Source of the DNA: an uncultured Rothia sp.
GTDB taxonomy: Bacteria; Actinomycetota; Actinomycetes; Actinomycetales; Micrococcaceae
DNA: 5,265 nt
Direction of reading: 5' to 3'
NCBI GenBank assembly: GCA_937935205.1
Contig: CALGXU010000426.1
Location: 1 to 5,265 of the forward strand
The notes under the pieces were generated by a model. That model was not told the origin of the DNA and ran no database searches. It saw only the letters and a program-made list of their open reading frames with translations. The stretch's first letter is position 1. Each line of letters begins with the position of its first letter. Both the position numbers and the translations under genes were made by a program. Below are positions 2,836 to 5,265 of this stretch, one piece after another.

Positions 2836-5265
2836 ATGATGTCCTCGTTCTTTAAGCCTGCTCGCAGCACGCACCGAAAGGTTGCGGGTGCTTCCCTGGT
2901 ATTGGGTTTGTCTCCGCTTCTGGCTTTGACGCCGGTGGCTGCTCAGCCGGCGCCCGCCTCCCCCACCCAGCAGGCAGATACCCAGCAGGCGGCGCCTCAA
3001 GCAGCACCCGCGCAGAACAAACCTGCCCAGAACAAACCTGCGCAGGGCGATCAGCAGGACGCGTCCCTGCCGACCCTGCGCGTGTCCAGCGGCTCCCTCG
3101 ACATTCTTCACGGCGGTACCGTGCACGTGGAGGGTACCGGTCTGAGCCCCGAGTTCTTGGCGCATCATGAGCTGCGTAGCCTCACAATTGCCCCGAAGGG
3201 CTCTTCAACCTACGCCAACCCCTACCAGAAGGTCGATCACCGCGGCCTTGTCTTTGACGCCCCGAAACCGGCTGCTGATGGTAGTTTCAGCGCTGACCTG
3301 ACGGTTCCGGCAAATACCCTCCCGGCGAACCTGGAGTACGAGGTCATTCTCACCTACCGCCCCGTAGATGAGGCACACCCCTATGCGTGGAACACTGAGG
3401 ACCGCGTCCGTGTAGCGCTGCCGGTGGAGTTTAACCTCCCGAAGGCGGAGCTCCCCTCCATCACCTACGATGTTTCGGCTATTTCTGAGGAGCAGATTGC
3501 CTCCGGCCAGCCGATTGAAGTGACGCTGACGGGTACCGGTTTTCAGGATGTCAGTACCGTGAAATTCACCCTATCCGAGCATGATGAGCAAGGGAAGGTC
3601 ACGAACGATAATGTAGCTTCGCTTGGTGAGCTGAAGGCACCGGATACGGAAGAGAATCAGCGCATTTTCAAGGGCCTGATTCCTAACGGCTATTTCCAGA
3701 AGAAGGTCACTATCCCCGCGGGAGTCCTGAAGTCCGGTAAGGGGTATTCCCTGGGTGTTTCTGGTGTAGAAACCCACGGGTGGGCTAAGCTGACGCGTAA
3801 GTTCCCCTTCGTTCCTGTGGGCAATAACCCTGCGCGCATGGCGTATCAGGATAATTCGTTCAGGAATACCCTGCCGAAGGTATCTGTTGCTGCGCAGGAT
3901 TTTGATCAGGGCCAGGACCGCGTCTATAAGGTGACTATTTCTAATATTTCACCCGAGGTGGATCTGGGGTACTACCTTGATTCTGTGTCGATTTATAACG
4001 CTACCTCTGGTGAGCAGGCATATTTTGCGAGGAATGATGTAGCGGGCCAATACTATAAGCGTGACGAGCTGGTAACCCGCAATGCTGACGGCACTCTGAC
4101 CGTGGAGGTTGAGTATAAGGTTCACAGCGATTCCTACTACAGGCCTTCTTCTCGCGGTTCAGTGGCTGAAGTGCGGGCGGTGTTCTCGGACTCTGAGTAT
4201 TCGTACGGTAGCCATAAGTTCACGGTGAGCGCGCAGCTTCCGATGGCGCCTCTTGCCGCTGATGCTGTTGATTCGGAGAACCCGGCGAATGTTGAGTTGA
4301 AGGTGACTTCGGGAACCCTCAATATTTCTCAGGGTGGCACGGTGTCGGTGACGACTTCCCCGCTGAGCCCCGAGTTCCGTCAGAAGTACGCATTCTACGA
4401 GCTGGCTCTGGTGGAGCGCGGATCGGGGTACGTGTATACGGAGCACAATAGTTATGAGCCTCTCGACGAGTACGGCGGGATGCTCAAGGACTTGGAGCAT
4501 CAGGTGCGTGAGAACCCGGACGGTAGCCTCACCTACACGTTTAAGGTTCCTCCGCAGTACGTTGAGGCTGCCGACGGTGAGCTCTTCGATGTGGTGATGA
4601 CGTACTACCCGTCGGATGAAACTGAGCCGGAACCTTCGAGTAGGTCGAACCGTTTGTATGCTCGCGCCCATATTGATGTGGTTCAGGAGGCGCAGCCGAC
4701 CCGTGGAACCTACACCTTCAGTCAGTCCGCTATCGATAACCCGTGGAAGGATACGACGCTGCGGGTTGAGGGACGCCATATCCTCTCGCAGGCTAGTGAA
4801 ATGATTTCTAATGATTCGCCGGTCATCGCGATCTATGAGGCTGACCCTGCAACGGGGAAGATGGTGGGTGAGCCTGTGTTCACTCAGCAGGTGGACTACA
4901 CGTACTCCGGGGTTAGCTCCAGGTGGTTCCGCAATAACTATTTCAGCGCGGATCTGAAGATTCCTGCGGGTACGTTGAAGCCGGGCAAGCTCTACTTTAT
5001 TGGCATGTATGGGGGCGGGTTGCCTTACCCCGGCATGGAAGATTCTCCGGGTTCTATGCTGAATGATGTTGCTGAGTTCCTTCCGGTGCATTCTCCCGAG
5101 CAGGAGTCTGCGGGGCCCACGCTGCATCTTGGGTCGGTGGGCCTGAGCCCGTACGCGAAGACGAACTCGTTTACGGCGCGCGCTACCGGGCTTTCTGATC
5201 CGGGTGAAGGTTCGTACCGCCTCTCGGTGCAGCATGTTGATGAGCAGGGGCGTTTGACCGGTCAG
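2836..5265 (+). CDS. Large secreted multi-domain surface protein, N-terminal 810 codons
   Basis: The frame is open for 810 codons and runs off the right edge without a stop, so the C-terminus and any wall anchor are unseen. The start is one of two adjacent ATGs (2836 or 2839). The GGA at 2831-2833 is weak and fits the second better. A Sec signal peptide follows: basic KPARSTHRK (7-15), hydrophobic 16-33, likely cleavage after VAA (34-36). Next is a Pro/Gln/Ala linker (37-80) with a doubled AQNKP. Domains of roughly 100-140 residues follow in two blocks: A (81-205), B (209-335), C (347-480), then A' (488-620), B' (624-750) and the start of C' (756 on). A copies share GGTV and LSPEF; B copies share IPAGxLKxGKxY (293-304 and 709-720). 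The visible protein has no cysteine. This suits an adhesin-like or structural stalk of Ig-like sandwiches, but no named family is recognised and the function is unknown. Confidence 0.85.
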   Translation, partial: MMSSFFKPARSTHRKVAGASLVLGLSPLLALTPVAAQPAPASPTQQADTQQAAPQAAPAQNKPAQNKPAQGDQQDASLPTLRVSSGSLDILHGGTVHVEGTGLSPEFLAHHELRSLTIAPKGSSTYANPYQKVDHRGLVFDAPKPAADGSFSADLTVPANTLPANLEYEVILTYRPVDEAHPYAWNTEDRVRVALPVEFNLPKAELPSITYDVSAISEEQIASGQPIEVTLTGTGFQDVSTVKFTLSEHDEQGKVTNDNVASLGELKAPDTEENQRIFKGLIPNGYFQKKVTIPAGVLKSGKGYSLGVSGVETHGWAKLTRKFPFVPVGNNPARMAYQDNSFRNTLPKVSVAAQDFDQGQDRVYKVTISNISPEVDLGYYLDSVSIYNATSGEQAYFARNDVAGQYYKRDELVTRNADGTLTVEVEYKVHSDSYYRPSSRGSVAEVRAVFSDSEYSYGSHKFTVSAQLPMAPLAADAVDSENPANVELKVTSGTLNISQGGTVSVTTSPLSPEFRQKYAFYELALVERGSGYVYTEHNSYEPLDEYGGMLKDLEHQVRENPDGSLTYTFKVPPQYVEAADGELFDVVMTYYPSDETEPEPSSRSNRLYARAHIDVVQEAQPTRGTYTFSQSAIDNPWKDTTLRVEGRHILSQASEMISNDSPVIAIYEADPATGKMVGEPVFTQQVDYTYSGVSSRWFRNNYFSADLKIPAGTLKPGKLYFIGMYGGGLPYPGMEDSPGSMLNDVAEFLPVHSPEQESAGPTLHLGSVGLSPYAKTNSFTARATGLSDPGEGSYRLSVQHVDEQGRLTGQ
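3010..3039 (+). repeat. Two tandem 15-bp units in the linker
   Basis: GCGCAGAACAAACCT (3010-3024) is repeated with one mismatch at 3025-3039, encoding AQNKP twice in the Pro/Gln-rich linker after the signal peptide. Such in-frame units can vary in number by slippage and would change only linker length. Confidence 0.7.

Noticed and set aside
3076..4290. Haem-binding HtaA-type domains in the large surface protein
   Set aside because: Actinobacterial surface proteins with similar PAGxL..G..Y strands can accompany HtaA domains, but the HtaA core motifs I know are not visible here, so no haem function is claimed.
4159..5235. Minus-strand open frame of 358 codons inside the large surface gene
   Set aside because: The product is dominated by Arg, His and Leu, as antisense of a GC-rich gene usually is, and it has no recognisable motif. 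The plus frame has a signal peptide, a linker and repeated domains, and it is open throughout.

Overview
The window looks like two unrelated pieces of DNA joined at about position 410-425. Positions 1 to about 419 are AT-rich (125 G+C in the first 420 bases by my hand count, about 30%). They carry remnants of two minus-strand genes with ATA/AAA-rich codons and an AT-rich spacer with a TATAAT-type promoter, which suggests a low-GC bacterium such as a spirochaete or Firmicute. I cannot assign it further. Base composition then changes abruptly (42 G+C in the next 60 bases, 70%), and the rest reads as an actinobacterium. The yaaA-like gene, codon use and protein style resemble Rothia or a related Micrococcaceae member; this genus guess is from memory of such proteins, not from a search.

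Layout: (1) 1-233, minus strand, N-terminal part of an unrecognised protein that runs off the left edge. (2) 234-333, spacer with candidate promoters reading left. (3) 334 to about 419, minus strand, last 28 codons of another unrecognised gene, cut at the junction. (4) About 420-998, plus strand, a yaaA (UPF0246/DUF328) gene that has lost its N-terminus at the junction. (5) 999-1372, non-coding, with a plus-strand terminator, hairpins and a candidate promoter overlapped by an inverted repeat. (6) 1373-2443, plus strand, a 356-residue exported protein with a twin-arginine signal, a beta-rich N-terminal domain and three S-layer-homology-like repeats. (7) 2444-2835, non-coding, with a perfect 15-bp-stem terminator and a candidate promoter. 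(8) 2836-5265, plus strand, the first 810 codons of a large secreted protein with a Sec signal, a Pro/Gln/Ala-rich linker and tandem beta-sandwich-like domains, still open at the right edge.

Genes 6 and 8 are probably separate transcription units, because a strong terminator lies between them and each has its own candidate promoter. Both encode exported proteins, and the first domain of gene 6 shares a short motif with the repeated A domain of gene 8. They may form a small cell-surface locus: a wall-bound SLH-like protein beside a large adhesin-like or structural protein. I found no RNA gene, CRISPR array, insertion sequence or phage feature. The most unusual observations are the species-like junction and the repeated, unnamed domain architecture of the large surface protein.
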